A stretch of DNA of 64,000 nt, from positions 62,001-126,000 of the forward strand of contig NZ_FCNY02000008.1 of NCBI RefSeq assembly GCF_001544575.2, given 5' to 3'. Positions 36,145 to 45,251 of this stretch are shown here, in pieces. The translations under genes were made by a program, and so were the position numbers. Origin of the DNA: Caballeronia cordobensis (lineage in GTDB: Bacteria > Pseudomonadota > Gammaproteobacteria > Burkholderiales > Burkholderiaceae). The number at the start of each line of letters is the position of its first letter. Position 1 is the stretch's first letter. The notes under the pieces are model-generated. The model was given only the letters and a program-made list of their open reading frames with translations. It was not told the origin of the DNA and did not search any database.

Positions 36145-37011
36145 TCAATGACTTTGCAGTGCGCGCCACACCAGCACGCGATTCGCGATCAGCACCAGGA
36201 TGCGGTCGCTCAGATAACCGAGCGCGCCGATGCTCGCCATGTCGGCCAGCACGATATCCATCCGGCCGACGTAATACGCGTCCCAGAGCACATAGCCGAG
36301 GCCGGACTTCACCGCGACCATCTCCGAGACGATCACCGCCGTCCACGCGATCCCGAGGCCGATGCGCAGACCCGTGAAGATCGACGGCATCGCGGCGGGC
36401 AGCACCACGCGGCGCAGCAGTTGCGCCGGGCGCGCGCCCATCATCAGCGCGGCGCGCACGAGATTGCGGTCGACTTCCCGCGCACCCTGCGTCGTGTTGA
36501 CGACGATTGCATAGAAGCCGCCGAGAAAGATCAGAAAAATGGATCCCATGTCGCGGATACCGAATACCGCGATCGAAAACGGCAGCCATGCGGTGATCGG
36601 AATCGGCCGCAATCCCTGGATGAGCGGATCGACCATGCGCGCGGCCAGCCGGCTCCAGCCGATCATCAGGCCGAGCGGAATGCCGAACAGCACGGCGAGC
36701 AGAAAGCCTTCGCCGACGCGCGTCGCCGAATATGCGAGGTTCGAGAGCCACGTGCCCGCATAGGCGTTCATGCCGAGCGGATCGCTGCCGGCGATCCACA
36801 CGCGCCACGCGTCGAGCACCTGCAGCGGCGCGGGCAGCAGACCCGCGAGCGCGCTCGAATAACTCGCGGCGCATTGCCAGACGAGCAGCACGCAGAGCGG
36901 CACGAGCGCGCCGAGCGCCGCGTGCAGCAACCGCCGCGCGACCGGCCGGCCGTTCGCGCCGGGCGTGGCGGGTGGCTTCGGCGGGTTCATCGAAAGGGCA
37001 TTGGTTTTCAT
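36145..37011 (-). CDS. ABC transporter permease (nitrate/sulfonate/taurine type)
   Basis: A 288-residue permease of the SsuC/TauC class with about six membrane helices. The EAA-type loop is near residues 190-210 (VRAALMMGARPAQLLRRVVLP). The ATG at 37011 lies 2 bases after the stop of the binding-protein gene. The longer open frame reaching 37572 is read-through of that gene in another frame. It forms the channel of the importer in this operon. Confidence 0.93.
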   Translation of the reverse strand: MKTNALSMNPPKPPATPGANGRPVARRLLHAALGALVPLCVLLVWQCAASYSSALAGLLPAPLQVLDAWRVWIAGSDPLGMNAYAGTWLSNLAYSATRVGEGFLLAVLFGIPLGLMIGWSRLAARMVDPLIQGLRPIPITAWLPFSIAVFGIRDMGSIFLIFLGGFYAIVVNTTQGAREVDRNLVRAALMMGARPAQLLRRVVLPAAMPSIFTGLRIGLGIAWTAVIVSEMVAVKSGLGYVLWDAYYVGRMDIVLADMASIGALGYLSDRILVLIANRVLVWRALQSH

Positions 37012-37013
37012 GT

Positions 37014-38006
37014 TCACGTGCCTCCGCGTTGCAGCGACTTGACGAGCGAGTCGTCGTAATACTTGCCCACTTCGCCGCTGACGTCTTTCGGAATCACGCC
37101 CAGCTTGTGGAATTCGGTGGCCTGCGCCTTGATCTGCGCCGCGTCGAGCACGCCGCCGAGCTGGATCAGCTTGACCGATGGGCGCGTCACATCCAGCGGC
37201 AGTCCGACATAACGCGAATACGCCTGTGCGAAGGCCTCGGGATCCTTCGCGAGCGTGTCCTGCGCGTTCAGATAGGCCCACAGGAAGCGCTGGATCGCTT
37301 CGCGTTTCGTGCTCATCGCGGTGCTCGTGGCGGCGAGCATGCCGAGCTCGGCGCCCACGGCCTTCGAATGGCCGTATTCGATCTGCTTGGCGAAGTAGCC
37401 GTCGCCCGAACTCACGACTTGCGACTCGAACGGCTCCCAGCACAGGAATGCGTCGATGTCGCCGCGCTTGAGCGCCTGCACGAACGCCGTGCCGCCGCCC
37501 TGGATATTGACGGCCGTGAACGACTTGTACGGAATGCCTTTTTCGGTCAGGGTCGCGGCCCACTGGAACCACACGGCCGAGCCCGGCGCGATGCCGATGC
37601 GCTTACCTTCGATGTCCTTCCAGTCGTTGATCTGTACGCCTTTGCGCACGACCAGATACTTCGACGACGCCGCCACGCCGGTCAGGCCGACGAGGTTCGT
37701 ATTGCCTTGCGCGAGCACGATCGGCAGATCGCCCGGACCGACCGCGCCGATATCGACGCTGCCTGAGAGCAACGCGGTGCGGGCATCGGCGTAACGGACG
37801 AACTCGACCGGCTTGACGATCACGTTGAGTTTCTTGAGCGTGTCGGCGACGCTCAGCATCGGCGCAAGATGTCCGACTTTCACGTAGCCGATCGTCAGCG
37901 TCACGGGTTGCGGCAGTGGCGCGGGCTCGGGCGCGAGCGCGAACGCCGGATGCGACGCGCACAGGGCCAGCAGTCCGGTACAGATGAAGCGCAGCAGGGA
38001 TTTCAC
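37014..38006 (-). CDS. ABC transporter substrate-binding protein (sulfonate/nitrate/taurine class)
   Basis: A 330-residue periplasmic binding protein of the SsuA/NrtA/TauA class: TIGYVKVGHLAPML, DIGAVGPGDLPIVLAQ and VWFQWAATLTEKG are typical. The best start is GTG at 38006, preceded by AAGGAGACACCC and giving a clean signal peptide ending HPAFA. An ATG at 38036 would add ten residues before the signal. It delivers a small organic acid or nitrogen compound to the importer. The ligand is unknown. Confidence 0.9.
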   Translation of the reverse strand: MKSLLRFICTGLLALCASHPAFALAPEPAPLPQPVTLTIGYVKVGHLAPMLSVADTLKKLNVIVKPVEFVRYADARTALLSGSVDIGAVGPGDLPIVLAQGNTNLVGLTGVAASSKYLVVRKGVQINDWKDIEGKRIGIAPGSAVWFQWAATLTEKGIPYKSFTAVNIQGGGTAFVQALKRGDIDAFLCWEPFESQVVSSGDGYFAKQIEYGHSKAVGAELGMLAATSTAMSTKREAIQRFLWAYLNAQDTLAKDPEAFAQAYSRYVGLPLDVTRPSVKLIQLGGVLDAAQIKAQATEFHKLGVIPKDVSGEVGKYYDDSLVKSLQRGGT

Positions 38007-38063
38007 GGGTGTCTCCTTGTTCGCAAGCAATTTCATGACGGCGCGACTCGCGCGGCCGTCCAG

Positions 38064-38873
38064 TCAATGTCCGGTGAAGCGCGGCGGCCGTTTCTCGGCG
38101 AAGGCGGCGCGGCCCTCGCGATAATCGTTGCTGTCGAAGCAGGCGCGCACCGCGCGATCGACGGCCGCTTCATCGCGCTCATCGGGCGGGCGCTGCGCTT
38201 CGCGGATCGCGAGTTTCGCCGCATGAAGCGTGAGCGGCGCGTTCCCGGCGATATCGGCGAGATAGCGGGCGCATTCGTCATCGAAGCGGTCGGGCGCGTA
38301 CGCACGGTGCACGAGGCCCATGCGCAGCGCCTCGGCGCCGTCGAAAGTGCGCGCGAGATAGAACAGCTCGGTCGCGGCGGCCGCGCCGATCTGGCCGACC
38401 ACGCGCTCCATGCCGGCGAGCGCGTAGCCGAGCCCGAGCCGCGCGGCCGGCATACGAAAGCGCGTGTCGGCGGCGGCGATGCGCAGGTCGCAGGCCAGCG
38501 CCAGTCCGATGCCGCCGCCCATGCAGACGCCGCGAATGCAGGCGAGCGTCGGCTTCGGCGTATCGGCGAGCGTGCGCTGGGCCCGCGCGACCGCTTCGTC
38601 GTAAAGCGCGACGCCGCGCGGGTCGTTGCGCTGCTCGCCGAATTCGGAGATATCGGCGCCCGAGACGAACGCGCGCTCGCCGTCGCCGCGCAGCGCGATC
38701 ACGCGGACGGCGGCGTCGGCGCCGAGCGTGTCGAGCGCATCGGCGAGGCCGCGCCACATCGCGAGCGACATCGCGTTGTAGCGCGCCGGGTTCGAAAGCA
38801 CCACATGCGCGATGGCGCCATCGCGTTCGATGCGCACCGTGCCGGGTTCGGACCTATCGCGGTGCGTGCTCAT
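38064..38873 (-). CDS. Enoyl-CoA hydratase/isomerase (crotonase) family protein
   Basis: A 269-residue crotonase-fold protein. Oxyanion-hole segments are AFVSGADISEF near 65-75 and CMGGGIGLALACD near 115-125. The first catalytic Glu of classical hydratases (in PEI) is replaced: the sequence reads MPAARLGLGYALAG. The second Glu position may be conserved in ATELFYLAR. It could therefore be an isomerase, a different hydratase or a C-C hydrolase. The ATG overlaps the CoA-transferase stop by 4 bases, so the two act on the same CoA ester. Confidence 0.9.
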   Translation of the reverse strand: MSTHRDRSEPGTVRIERDGAIAHVVLSNPARYNAMSLAMWRGLADALDTLGADAAVRVIALRGDGERAFVSGADISEFGEQRNDPRGVALYDEAVARAQRTLADTPKPTLACIRGVCMGGGIGLALACDLRIAAADTRFRMPAARLGLGYALAGMERVVGQIGAAAATELFYLARTFDGAEALRMGLVHRAYAPDRFDDECARYLADIAGNAPLTLHAAKLAIREAQRPPDERDEAAVDRAVRACFDSNDYREGRAAFAEKRPPRFTGH

Positions 38874-40066
38874 ACGACGCCCTTTTCGTGCAGCCGCGCA
38901 ATGGCGTCTTGGTCGTAACCGGCTTCCACGAGCAGTTCGTCGGTGTGCTCGCCCCAGCCCGGCGCGGATCGCGCCAGCGTGCCGGGCGTGCGGGCGAGCC
39001 GCACCGGCTGCGTGATGTAGTGACGTTCGATGCCATCGGGCGTCCGCATGGTGTCTGCCACCTTCAGATGGCGGATCTGCACATCGTCGAACATCTGCGG
39101 CACCGTGTATACCGGTCCGCACGGCACACCGGCCGCGTTCAGCATCTCCACCCAGTACGCGACGGGACGCTCGGCGAAACGCTGCTGGATCTCGCGATTC
39201 AGCCGGTCGCGATTTTTCACGCGCAGTTTCTCGGTCGCGAACTCAGGATCGCCGGACCATTGCGGCATGTCGAGTGCGTCGCAGAAGCGTTTCCAGTTGC
39301 CTTCGCCCGACGCGCCTAGATTCACGTGACCGTCGGAGGTTTCGAAAAGGCCCATCGGCGAGCTGGTCGGATGATCGTTGCCGGCCTGCACGGGCACGTC
39401 GCCTTCGTTGAGGAAGCGGGCGGCCTGAAAGTCCATCATCGCGATCTGCGTGTGCAGCAGCGACGCATGCAGCCACTGGCCGCGTCCCGATTCCTCGCGT
39501 TCGAGCAGCGCGGTCAGAATGCCGATCGCGGTGTACAGGCCGGTGCTCGAATCGGCGACGGCGAGTCCGGCGCGCACCGGGCCCTGTCCCGGAAGTCCCG
39601 TCACCGACATGAGTCCGCCCATGCCCTGCACGATCTGGTCGAAGCCCGGGCGCGACGCGTACGGTCCGTCCTGCCCGAAGCCCGAGATGCTCGCGAGGAT
39701 GATGCGCGGATTGATGGCGGCGAGCGTGTCGTAGTCGATGCCCAGACGCTGCTTGACATCGGGACGCCAGTTCTCGACCACCACATCCGCCTCGGCGACG
39801 AGCCGTTTGAACACCTCCAGGCCTTCGGGCGTTTTCAGGTTCAGCGTCAGCGAGCGCTTGTTGCGGTTCAGGTTCTGGAAATCGCCCGAAAGCCGGTCGG
39901 CCGCGAACATCGCTTCGTTCGGATCGATGCCCGGAGGTGGCTCGATGCGGATCACATCCGCGCCGAAATCGGCGAGCATGCGCACGCAGGTCGGGCCCGC
40001 GCGCACACGCGACAGATCGAGAACACGGAAACGCGACAACGGGGCAGCAGCGCAAATCTTGGGCAT
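38870..40066 (-). CDS. CaiB/BaiF family CoA-transferase
   Basis: A 398-residue family III CoA-transferase, with FRVLDLSRVRAGPTCVRMLA at the start, VIRIEPPPGID, the catalytic Asp in RPGFDQIVQG near residue 155, and the C-terminal GEHTDELL..AGYDQDAIARL block. It attaches CoA to the acid produced by the upstream hydrolases. The ATG at 40066 lies 2 bases after the amidase stop, and the gene overlaps the crotonase gene, so the three are tightly coupled. It is only a distant relative of the CoA-transferase at 4136-5326. Confidence 0.92.
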   Translation of the reverse strand: MPKICAAAPLSRFRVLDLSRVRAGPTCVRMLADFGADVIRIEPPPGIDPNEAMFAADRLSGDFQNLNRNKRSLTLNLKTPEGLEVFKRLVAEADVVVENWRPDVKQRLGIDYDTLAAINPRIILASISGFGQDGPYASRPGFDQIVQGMGGLMSVTGLPGQGPVRAGLAVADSSTGLYTAIGILTALLEREESGRGQWLHASLLHTQIAMMDFQAARFLNEGDVPVQAGNDHPTSSPMGLFETSDGHVNLGASGEGNWKRFCDALDMPQWSGDPEFATEKLRVKNRDRLNREIQQRFAERPVAYWVEMLNAAGVPCGPVYTVPQMFDDVQIRHLKVADTMRTPDGIERHYITQPVRLARTPGTLARSAPGWGEHTDELLVEAGYDQDAIARLHEKGVV

Positions 40067-40068
40067 GA

Positions 40069-41559
40069 CTAATCCTGAAGACGAGGAGCAGGCCGCTCGC
40101 GCGGCGCAACGAACGATGATGAAACCGGCGCACAGGCGCCGGCAGTAACGCCTGAAGCGGCGCGCGCGGGCCAGAGTGACGACGAGGCGATGCCCGCGGC
40201 TTCGAGTCGCCCCAGGAGCGCGAGCAACTGCAATTCGCGAAACGGCCGGCCGATCAGCTGCGCGCTGACGGGACGCCCGCGGCGATCGGCGCCGATGGGA
40301 AAAACGATCGCCGGCAAGCCGACATAGTTGACCCACGCGGTATGGCGATGCAGCGCGAGCAGCGCATGCACGGAGAAACGCGGGCCGTCCGTATGCACGA
40401 CGTCGCGGTCCGGCAGCGCGACAGGCAGCGCGGGGCAGAGCAGCGCGTCGGCGTCGCCGAAACATTCGCGCAGCACGTCCGCGAGCGCGGGTGCGCGTGC
40501 GCGGTGCGCGGCGGCGACCCACGCGCCGGGCAGCGCGATGCCGGGCAGCACGACGCCCTGCATCGGCGCGGGCAGCGCATCGATGCCGCGTTCGCGCAGA
40601 CGGGGCGCGTGAACGCGAGCCGCCTGCGCATGCAGGATCGTCTGCGCGCTTCGGGACCAGCGCTCGCGCCGATCCGCGTCGATGCGCGCCGATTCAGCCG
40701 CGCGCTGCAGCGTGACGCCCGGCGCGAGACCACGCGCAAGCGCGGCTTCGAATGCTTCGAGCGCGTCGCCGATGTCGGTGTCGAGCGCGTCGTCTTCATA
40801 CGCGCTCACGATGCGCATCGGCGCGCCCGCATCCGCTGTGTCAACCGTTTCGTCGAGGGATGCCGCGGCCGCGAACACGCGCCGCGCGTCGGCCGAATTG
40901 CGCGCGAGCACGCCGACGCTGTCGAGCGACGCCGCGAGCGGCATGACCCCCGCCGCGGGCAGCGCGCCGGCCGTGGTTTTTAGTCCGACGAGGCCGCAAC
41001 TCGCGGCCGGAATGCGCACGGACCCGGCGGTGTCGGTGCCGAGCGATGCATAGCAGAGATCGCCGGCCACCGCGACCGCGCTGCCGCTCGACGAGCCGCC
41101 GACCATCGCATCGGCGTCGAGCGGATTCACGGGGCAGGCGTGCGCCGGATTCTCGGCGGTCGCGCCGCACGCGTATTGGGCGAGCGTCAGCGCGCCGCCA
41201 TACGCCGCGCCCGCCGCGGCCAGCGCTCGAAGCACCGGCGCGGTAACGGACGCCGTATCGCGAGCGGCGTGCGCGTCGGGCAATGCGCCGCAGCCGGGGC
41301 GGCGTCCGGCAACGTCGAACACATCCTTGTGCAGCAGGAACGCGCCGGCGAGCGGCCGCAATGCGGTCGGATCCGCGCGCGCATCGATGCCGCCGCCCAC
41401 ATCGCGCAACGTGCCCGGCACGCAGGCGTGCCAGCGAAGATCGTTCTCCGCGCAGCGCCGATGCTGCTCCGCGAGCGCTTCGGCGACGCTGAATTCGCCG
41501 CGCGTCAACGCGGCGTGCAGGCCGGCGAGCGTCGGCGGCAGATCGAGGCGCGTGCTCAT
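40069..41559 (-). CDS. Amidase signature family hydrolase (AtzE-like)
   Basis: A 496-residue amidase with catalytic Lys78 in LLHKDVFDV, the GGSSSGSAVAV block at 154-164 and the nucleophile Ser180 in TDTAGSVRIPA. Together with the small protein encoded just upstream it resembles the AtzE-AtzG pair, in which a GatC-like small subunit stabilises the amidase. It probably hydrolyses the amide formed or exposed by the PuuE-like enzyme. The ATG at 41559 overlaps the small gene by 4 bases. Confidence 0.91.
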   Translation of the reverse strand: MSTRLDLPPTLAGLHAALTRGEFSVAEALAEQHRRCAENDLRWHACVPGTLRDVGGGIDARADPTALRPLAGAFLLHKDVFDVAGRRPGCGALPDAHAARDTASVTAPVLRALAAAGAAYGGALTLAQYACGATAENPAHACPVNPLDADAMVGGSSSGSAVAVAGDLCYASLGTDTAGSVRIPAASCGLVGLKTTAGALPAAGVMPLAASLDSVGVLARNSADARRVFAAAASLDETVDTADAGAPMRIVSAYEDDALDTDIGDALEAFEAALARGLAPGVTLQRAAESARIDADRRERWSRSAQTILHAQAARVHAPRLRERGIDALPAPMQGVVLPGIALPGAWVAAAHRARAPALADVLRECFGDADALLCPALPVALPDRDVVHTDGPRFSVHALLALHRHTAWVNYVGLPAIVFPIGADRRGRPVSAQLIGRPFRELQLLALLGRLEAAGIASSSLWPARAASGVTAGACAPVSSSFVAPRERPAPRLQD

Positions 41560-41792
41560 CGCGCGTCCCGCAGCGCGGCCTCGAACAAACGGTCGAACCA
41601 TGCGTCGCGCGCATCGATAGACGCTTCCGCGACGCCCGATGCGGGCGCCAGCCGACGCATCGCGCGCACCAGCGACGCCGCGCGCGCATCCGGCAAGTCG
41701 ACGCCCCATGCCGCGAACGCCGCCGCGACGGCCTGCGCATCCGGCACATCGGCCGGCAAGTCGCGCATCGATTCGTCTCCGTTTGCGTTCAT
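41556..41792 (-). CDS. Small AtzG/GatC-like protein paired with the amidase
   Basis: A 78-residue, mostly helical, Ala-rich protein. It is the first gene of the nine-gene operon and overlaps the amidase start as ATGA. Length, position and coupling match AtzG (DUF4089), the GatC-like partner of the AtzE amidase. The sequence match is weak, so the role is inferred from context: wrapping around the amidase to stabilise it. The promoter region upstream holds the AT-rich operator at 41807. Confidence 0.6.
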   Translation of the reverse strand: MNANGDESMRDLPADVPDAQAVAAAFAAWGVDLPDARAASLVRAMRRLAPASGVAEASIDARDAWFDRLFEAALRDAR

Positions 41793-41806
41793 ATCGTGAT
41801 GACGTC

Positions 41807-41820
41807 TATAAATATATTTA
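41807..41820. promoter_or_regulatory. Candidate GntR operator shared with 48141-48178
   Basis: TATAAATATATTTA lies between the divergent small-protein operon (start 41792) and the GntR gene. The same 14-mer, and its inverted copy, occurs upstream of the monooxygenase operon at 48141-48178. It would cover the promoter on both sides. A second AT-rich palindrome-like stretch (CGATGTTCTATCGTATATC) follows at 41821. Confidence 0.6.
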
Positions 41821-41894
41821 CGATGTTCTATCGTATATCAAAAAGGGATGCGACAATTCAGCCAACACATCTTTTTTTTGCACGGGGCACCGAT

Positions 41895-42554
41895 TTGAAG
41901 GTCAGCGAACAAATCCGCCAGGAAATCGAACAACTGGTGCGCGATGGCCGACTGCTGCCTGGCGATCCGGTCGACGAAGTCGAATGGGCGAACCGTTACG
42001 ACGTGTCGCGCACGCCGGTCCGCGAGGCCTTGCTGCAACTGCAGGCGCAAGGGCTGCTCGGCGCGTTGCCGCGCGGCGGCATGGTGGTCGCCAAGATGGA
42101 CCTGCAGCAGTTGCTGGCCATGTGGGAGTTGCTGGCGGAGCTCGAAGGCTTTTGCGCGCGCCTCGCGTGCGAACGGATGACCGACGCCGAACGCGGCGAG
42201 CTCGTGCTGCACCATGAAGCGCTCAAGTCCGTGGTCGATGCCGACGACGCGGAAGGCTGGCAGACCGGCAATCTGGCGTTTCACGAGAAGCTGTATCACG
42301 GCTCGCGCAACCCGTATCTGCGTCAGGACATTCTGCGCATGCGCGCACGCACCGGCGCGTATCGCCGGCACGCGTTCGGCGCGGTGAACCGCGTGCAGGC
42401 GTCCTATCTGCAGCATCAGGAGATCGTCGATGCCTTCGTCGCGCGCGACTCGCAGCGTGCCGCGCTCGCGATGCAGCAGCATCTGAGCCCCGATCACGGC
42501 GCGCGCAGCGTGGCCGACCTGATCGCCAACCTGCCGCGCGAACTGCTTGGCTGA
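41895..42554 (+). CDS. GntR family regulator with FCD effector domain
   Basis: A GntR/FCD regulator of about 219 residues from the TTG at 41895 (an open frame with earlier starts at 41796 would run through the operator). The DNA-binding part has SEQIRQEIEQLVRDGRLLPG and the SRTPVREAL helix. The FCD domain carries helices with likely metal-binding His (NLAFHEKLYHGS and the QHQEIVDAF region). It is divergent from the nine-gene operon and convergent with the porin gene, and probably represses the operon through the AT-rich operator. Confidence 0.9.
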   Translation: MKVSEQIRQEIEQLVRDGRLLPGDPVDEVEWANRYDVSRTPVREALLQLQAQGLLGALPRGGMVVAKMDLQQLLAMWELLAELEGFCARLACERMTDAERGELVLHHEALKSVVDADDAEGWQTGNLAFHEKLYHGSRNPYLRQDILRMRARTGAYRRHAFGAVNRVQASYLQHQEIVDAFVARDSQRAALAMQQHLSPDHGARSVADLIANLPRELLG

Positions 42555-42565
42555 AGGCGGCATCG

Positions 42566-43738
42566 TCAGAAGCGCACGCGCAGGCCGGCGCGCACGGCCG
42601 TCTGCGTGTCCGAACTCGACGCCGTCAGCCCGATGATCGACGCGCTCGCCGCCTTGCCGGTCGAATCGGTGCCGCCCGCGCGCTGATAGACGACGCCCAG
42701 ATACACGCTGGTCCGCTTGGAGAACTGATAGGCGCTCATCAGCGATACCTGGTGATAGTGCGCGCCGATGTCCGCCCGCGGGCCGTCGCTCCAGGTGTAG
42801 TTGTAGGCCGCGCCGAAGCTGAGCGAGGGCGTCGCGAGGTAGCGCACGTTCAACTCGGCGCTGTCGAAGCGCGCATCGCCGTGATAGTTGTAGAGATTGA
42901 GCTTGCCCGTGTTCAGCGTGCCGATATCCTCGAAGCGCGTGTTCGTATAGACCGCGCCGAGCGTCACGGGGCCGATCTGATACGCGCTGCCGAGCGCGAT
43001 CACCTGATACGCGTTCGCCGACGCATAGCCCGAATAGACCGGCGAAACGAAGAAGCCGCCGGTGGCCGGCGACTTCGAGCCGCTGTCGCCCACGCTGCCC
43101 CAGACCGAGTAGTTCGGGTCCTTCGCGCGCAGATAGGCGACCGCGGCGCTGAACGGGCCGCGCACATAGCTTCCGGCCGCGCCGATCACGCTGTTCTGCG
43201 AAAAGGAACCGGCCACGCCGCCGAGGCTGTACATCGCGCCGAAGCGAAAGCCGCGCAGGTCGGGCGTCTCGTAGCGAAGCACGTTGTTGATGCGGTTCGT
43301 GTGATTGATGTCATCGACGCCGCCGGGGTGGCCCATCGTGTAGACGCCGAACACCGAGAGCGCGGCGAAGGGCGCCACGTAATCCTCGACGAGATCGTAT
43401 TGACGGCCCAGCATCGCCGTGCCGTACGGGCTCGACATGCCGACATACGCGGTGCGGCCGAACATCAGCCCGCCCTGGCCGAGCGTGCCGTTGTTCAGTT
43501 CGAAGCCGCTTTCCAGCTTGAAAATCGCCTTGTAGCCGCCGCCCAGATCTTCGGCGCCGGTCACGCCCCAGCCGCTGACGACCGCGCTGGTCATGTTGTA
43601 GAGCCGATGGCCGCCCGAGTTGCTGATGGCGTTGAACCCTTCGTCGATCACGCCATACAGCGTGACGCTCGACTGCGCGTGGGCCGTGGTGGCGCCAAAG
43701 GCCAGCAGCGCGGCTGCCAGCGGAATATTCTTCTTCAT
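42566..43738 (-). CDS. Gram-negative general porin (OmpC-like)
   Basis: A 390-residue Burkholderia-type porin. The signal peptide ends at THAQ near residue 22. The mature start is SSVTLYGVIDEGF, and GAEDLGGGYKAIFKLESGF near 60-75 is the family signature. The C-terminus ends in the barrel-terminal Phe (LRVRF). It should form a trimeric 16-strand outer-membrane channel. Its place beside an aromatic-acid type MFS importer suggests substrate-specific uptake for the block that follows. The ATG at 43738 was taken because the signal peptide begins there. Confidence 0.93.
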   Translation of the reverse strand: MKKNIPLAAALLAFGATTAHAQSSVTLYGVIDEGFNAISNSGGHRLYNMTSAVVSGWGVTGAEDLGGGYKAIFKLESGFELNNGTLGQGGLMFGRTAYVGMSSPYGTAMLGRQYDLVEDYVAPFAALSVFGVYTMGHPGGVDDINHTNRINNVLRYETPDLRGFRFGAMYSLGGVAGSFSQNSVIGAAGSYVRGPFSAAVAYLRAKDPNYSVWGSVGDSGSKSPATGGFFVSPVYSGYASANAYQVIALGSAYQIGPVTLGAVYTNTRFEDIGTLNTGKLNLYNYHGDARFDSAELNVRYLATPSLSFGAAYNYTWSDGPRADIGAHYHQVSLMSAYQFSKRTSVYLGVVYQRAGGTDSTGKAASASIIGLTASSSDTQTAVRAGLRVRF

Positions 43739-43854
43739 AGTCTCGGCTCGATAGGCGTGGGAACTCGCGAGCAAGCCACCGACGCGGCTTGTTCGGGATA
43801 CTGATCAAATCTGTTTGGGAACGCGCCGATGAAGATGGTCCGGCGCGATATGGT

Positions 43855-45207
43855 CTATTTGGTGGCGGGCAGCATGCCGCTGGGCCTGCGCGTCGTGTTG
43901 TAATGGACGACCAGCACCGCGAGCGCGGCGATCAGGCAGGGCAGCGCGGCGGCCAGGAAAATCGTCTCGCTCGGCACGCCCATCTCATGCAATCGTTGTC
44001 CGAACAGCGGGCCGAAGACGGAGCCGAGCCGGCCTGCCGCGTAGGCCGCGCCGAACGCGGTTGCGCGGATCGCGACCGGATAGGTGCGGCCGACGATCGA
44101 GGAACCGCCCGGCAGGCACGGCACCAGCAGAAAGCCGGTAATGAAGAGCATCGCGCTGATGACCGGCAGCGTGCCGTGCAGCGTGAACGACGTGACGACG
44201 ATCGAGAGACACGCGGCCAGCAGCATCGCGGTGAACAGCCGCGTGATGTCCTTGCCCGCCGCGAAGAACGCGATCAGGATCATGCCGACGAAGCCGCCCG
44301 TCTGGAACAGGCTCGACGTGTGGATGGCCGTGCGGATCGGCATGCCGTTCTCGACGAGCACCGTGGTGATCCAGCTCGACATGAAGAACATCTCGAACAT
44401 CACCATGAAGTAGATGACCATGATCGCGAGCGTGTTGATCACGTTGCGCGGCTCGCGCATGTAGCGCGTGAGGAACGTCCGGTAGTCGACGCCTTGCTCG
44501 CCTTCCGCGATCAGCCGCACGCCGCCGAGCGGCCCGCCGATGTTCGCGGCGAGGCGCGCGACGAGTTCGGGCGCGCGCTTGCGCACGATCAGCCACGACA
44601 GCGACTCCTGCAGGTAGAAGCAGAGGAACACCGCGAGCACGAGCGGCGCGATGCCGCCGAAATAGAACATCGCGCGCCAGCCCCACTGCGGCAGCAGCAC
44701 GCTCGCCAGCAGCGCGCCCAGCGTCGCGCCGGCGGCGTTCGCGGCGGCGACCAGCATGATGACGGTCGCTCGCCGTTTGGCCGGGCAGTAGTCGGCCACG
44801 AGCGCCATGATGTTCGGAATCGCGGCGCCGAGTCCGAGACCGGTGATGAAGCGCCACATCACGAGTTCGCCGATCGTCGACGAGAACGCTGAGATCAACG
44901 TGAACAGGCCGAAGCTCGCCACCGAGAGGATGATGACGCGCTTGCGGCCGAACTTGTCCGCGAACGGACCGATCGCGAGCGAGCCGATCAGCAGCCCGAT
45001 CAGGCCCGACGAGAACAGTTCGCCGAGCACGGCGCGCGGGGCATGAAACGCATCCAGCAGGGCCGGCGCGATATAGCCGATGATCTGCGTGTCGAGACCG
45101 TCGAGCCCGAACGCGAGCGCGCCGAGGAAGTAGATCGCGTACTGCATGCGCGAGATGCGCGAGCGGTCGATCAGCGCGTTGACGTTCAGGGTAGTGTCGG
45201 GCGTCAT
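43855..45207 (-). CDS. MFS transporter, aromatic acid:H+ symporter (AAHS) type
   Basis: A 450-residue 12-helix permease. It opens with FLGALAFGLDGLDTQIIGYIAP, the AAHS-type first helix with its Asp residues. The cytoplasmic MFS motif GPFADKFGRKRV follows after helix 2, with WRFITGLGLGAAIPNI later. Relatives import protonated hydroxybenzoates and similar acids. It is 44 bases downstream of the racemase-fold gene and in the same operon, so it likely brings in the monooxygenase substrate. Confidence 0.93.
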   Translation of the reverse strand: MTPDTTLNVNALIDRSRISRMQYAIYFLGALAFGLDGLDTQIIGYIAPALLDAFHAPRAVLGELFSSGLIGLLIGSLAIGPFADKFGRKRVIILSVASFGLFTLISAFSSTIGELVMWRFITGLGLGAAIPNIMALVADYCPAKRRATVIMLVAAANAAGATLGALLASVLLPQWGWRAMFYFGGIAPLVLAVFLCFYLQESLSWLIVRKRAPELVARLAANIGGPLGGVRLIAEGEQGVDYRTFLTRYMREPRNVINTLAIMVIYFMVMFEMFFMSSWITTVLVENGMPIRTAIHTSSLFQTGGFVGMILIAFFAAGKDITRLFTAMLLAACLSIVVTSFTLHGTLPVISAMLFITGFLLVPCLPGGSSIVGRTYPVAIRATAFGAAYAAGRLGSVFGPLFGQRLHEMGVPSETIFLAAALPCLIAALAVLVVHYNTTRRPSGMLPATK

Positions 45208-45251
45208 GTCGGGCAGTGGGCAAGAGGAAAAAGCGGTTCGCGAACCGGTCG

